The notes under the pieces were generated by a model. That model searched no databases. It was not told where the DNA came from and was given only the letters and a program-made list of their open reading frames with translations. Both the position numbers and the translations under genes were made by a program. Of a stretch of 64,000 bases of DNA, positions 62,466-64,000 are shown in pieces; within the stretch, counting starts at the first letter, position 1, and each line of letters starts with the position of its first letter. The stretch spans positions 1-64,000 of the forward strand of contig JBBAOE010000001.1 in assembly GCA_040401595.1 (NCBI GenBank), given 5' to 3'. This DNA is from RFPW01 sp040401595. Its GTDB lineage: Bacteria > Pseudomonadota > Gammaproteobacteria > Burkholderiales > Burkholderiaceae_E.

Positions 62466-64000
62466 ATGCTGGCCAACGCGCCCCACCCCCTGAGCGAGCG
62501 CTCGACTGGCCACGAGATCCAGTCGTTCGAATTTCCCTGGCAGCGCTCGCCCGATCAGGACGCCCATGCCCTGAGCGGCGCGGTGGCCCATCACCCGATC
62601 GTCATTGTCGGTGCGGGCCCTGCCGGTTTGAGCCTCGCCATCGATCTGGCCCAACGCGGTCAGCGCGTTCTGTTGCTCGACAACGATGCCAGGTTATCCA
62701 GTGGATCCCGAGCCATTTGCTTTGCCAAGCGAACGCTCGAAATCTGGGACCGCCTCGGCGTGGGGCAGGCGATGTGCGACAAAGGCGTGCAATGGCAGAT
62801 GGGTAAGGTCTTCCTGGGTCGAGAACAGCTGTACGGGTTTAACCTCCTGCCCGAACCGGGCCACGAGCGACCCGCATTCATCAACCTGCAGCAGTACTAC
62901 GCTGAGGCCTTTCTGGCGATTCGCGCGGCCCAATTGCCCACGCTCGAAATTCGCTGGCGCAACACCGTCGCTGCGCTCGAACAGTCGTTTCTTGACCCTG
63001 GATTACCGGGACCGGGTCTGCATGCACCGGCCGGCGAACAAGCCTCCCGACCCGTTCGCCTGACAATCGAGACCCCCGAGGGCCCCTATTCGATCACCGC
63101 TGACTACGTTGCCGCCTGCGATGGATCCCGTTCTTCCTTGCGGACTCTTCTGGGGCAGCAGAGTACGGGGCAGGTCTTTCGCGACCGTTTCCTCATCGCA
63201 GACGTACGCATGCAGGCGCCCTTCCCGACCGAACGCTGGTTCTGGTTCGATCCGCCTTTTCATCCAAATCAGAGCGTGCTGCTGCACCGCCAACCGGATG
63301 ATGTGTGGCGCATCGATTTTCAGCTCGGCTGGGATGTGAACCCCGACGAAGAAAAACGTCCCGAACGCGTTCGGCCCCGGGTTGATGCCATGATGCGTCA
63401 GGCCATCGGCCATGAAGTGCCATTCGAGCTGGAGTGGGCGAGCGTCTACACCTTTTCATGCCAACGAATGGCGTCTTTTCGCCATGGCCATGTGTTGTTC
63501 GCTGGAGACTCGGCCCATGGCGTGTCGCCGTTCGGCGCCCGCGGGGCCAACTCGAGCGTCCAGGACTCCGACAATCTGGCCTGGAAGCTCGATCTGGTCT
63601 TGCGCGGGATCGCCCCTGAGGCGCTGCTAGCCACGTATGCGGCGGAGCGCGAGTATGCAGCGGACGAAAATATTCTGAACTCGACCCGATCGACCGACTT
63701 CATTACCCCGAAGAGCCCTATTTCAAGGCTCTTTCGAGACGCCACCCTGAATTTGGCGCGCGAATATGAGTTTGCGCGGCACCTGGTCAACAGCGGACGG
63801 CTATCGGTACCAGCGACGCTGAACACCTCGACCCTGAACACACCGGATTGCGACCATTTCGAGGGCCCTCTCGCGCCGGGCGCGCCTGCTCTGGATGCGC
63901 CAATGCTGGATGAACCGCACTGGCTGTTACGCTGTCTGGCGGGCAACGGGTTTCATGCCCTGATCTTTGATGGCCCGCAGACCAACACGATCATACAAAT
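62466..64000 (+). CDS. FAD-dependent aromatic monooxygenase (MhpA/PheA type), 3' end outside window
   Basis: Open frame from the ATG at 62466 to the window edge without a stop (511 codons seen). The FAD-binding_3 family motifs are IVIVGAGPAGLSLAIDLAQRG (GxGxxG, about residues 45-65), the DG motif in VAACDGSRSSLR and the GD motif VLFAGDSAHGVSPFGARGAN. Family members hydroxylate phenolic rings with NAD(P)H and O2. A about 40-residue N-terminal extension precedes the Rossmann core. Its pairing with the variant MBL-fold gene suggests a shared pathway. C-terminal thioredoxin-like domain, if present, is only partly visible. Confidence 0.88.
   Translation, partial: MLANAPHPLSERSTGHEIQSFEFPWQRSPDQDAHALSGAVAHHPIVIVGAGPAGLSLAIDLAQRGQRVLLLDNDARLSSGSRAICFAKRTLEIWDRLGVGQAMCDKGVQWQMGKVFLGREQLYGFNLLPEPGHERPAFINLQQYYAEAFLAIRAAQLPTLEIRWRNTVAALEQSFLDPGLPGPGLHAPAGEQASRPVRLTIETPEGPYSITADYVAACDGSRSSLRTLLGQQSTGQVFRDRFLIADVRMQAPFPTERWFWFDPPFHPNQSVLLHRQPDDVWRIDFQLGWDVNPDEEKRPERVRPRVDAMMRQAIGHEVPFELEWASVYTFSCQRMASFRHGHVLFAGDSAHGVSPFGARGANSSVQDSDNLAWKLDLVLRGIAPEALLATYAAEREYAADENILNSTRSTDFITPKSPISRLFRDATLNLAREYEFARHLVNSGRLSVPATLNTSTLNTPDCDHFEGPLAPGAPALDAPMLDEPHWLLRCLAGNGFHALIFDGPQTNTIIQ

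Overview
The window is a high-GC (about 60 % by eye), gene-dense stretch of a Gram-negative chromosome. Outer-membrane biogenesis genes (lptD, surA, lnt, gmhB, tol-pal), the orders lptD-surA-rsmA, amgK-murU-pepP-ubiH-dusB-fis-purH-ruvCAB and miaB-phoH-ybeY-corC-lnt, and a separate glyQ-glyS pair all suggest a betaproteobacterium, most probably Burkholderiales. No rRNA or species marker is present, so the genus is not called.

Layout. 1-32 kb is almost entirely housekeeping: tRNA-Met; tRNA modification, rRNA maturation and lipoprotein maturation (miaB, phoH, ybeY, corC, lnt); glycyl-tRNA synthetase with heptose and phospholipid genes (glyQS, gmhB, plsC, a YgjP-like peptidase); the leftward lptD-surA-rsmA operon; the divergent peptidoglycan-recycling pair amgK-murU, then pepP and ubiH; dusB-fis-purH; ruvCAB; a rhomboid protease; and tolQRAB-pal-cpoB. 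Many of these genes overlap by 4 nt (ATGA/GTGA), which indicates translational coupling.

32-64 kb is more accessory: a YeeE/YedE sulfur transporter, tRNA-Lys, a decayed succinylglutamate desuccinylase/aspartoacylase-like gene, a tripartite EmrA-EmrB-NodT efflux operon, a GAF-GAF-PAS adenylate cyclase behind a coiled-coil protein, and a branched-chain/aromatic amino-acid type ABC transporter in which LivM and LivG are fused. Divergent from the transporter is an aromatic-acid operon: iorA, iorB, an AMP-dependent acyl-CoA ligase, a DpgC-like cofactor-independent dioxygenase and a PaaK-type ligase. An RND pump with its adaptor, alanine racemase, an altered metallo-beta-lactamase-fold protein and an FAD monooxygenase cut by the window end follow.

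The most interesting part is 41.9-55.8 kb. Transporter, 2-oxoacid:acceptor oxidoreductase, two CoA ligases and a DpgC homologue together suggest uptake of aromatic amino acids or arylacetates, conversion to arylacetyl-CoA and O2-dependent oxidation without cofactor to an arylglyoxylate. That would be a catabolic use of an enzyme family characterised in glycopeptide-antibiotic biosynthesis. This pathway is inferred from gene content; no substrate can be read from the sequence.
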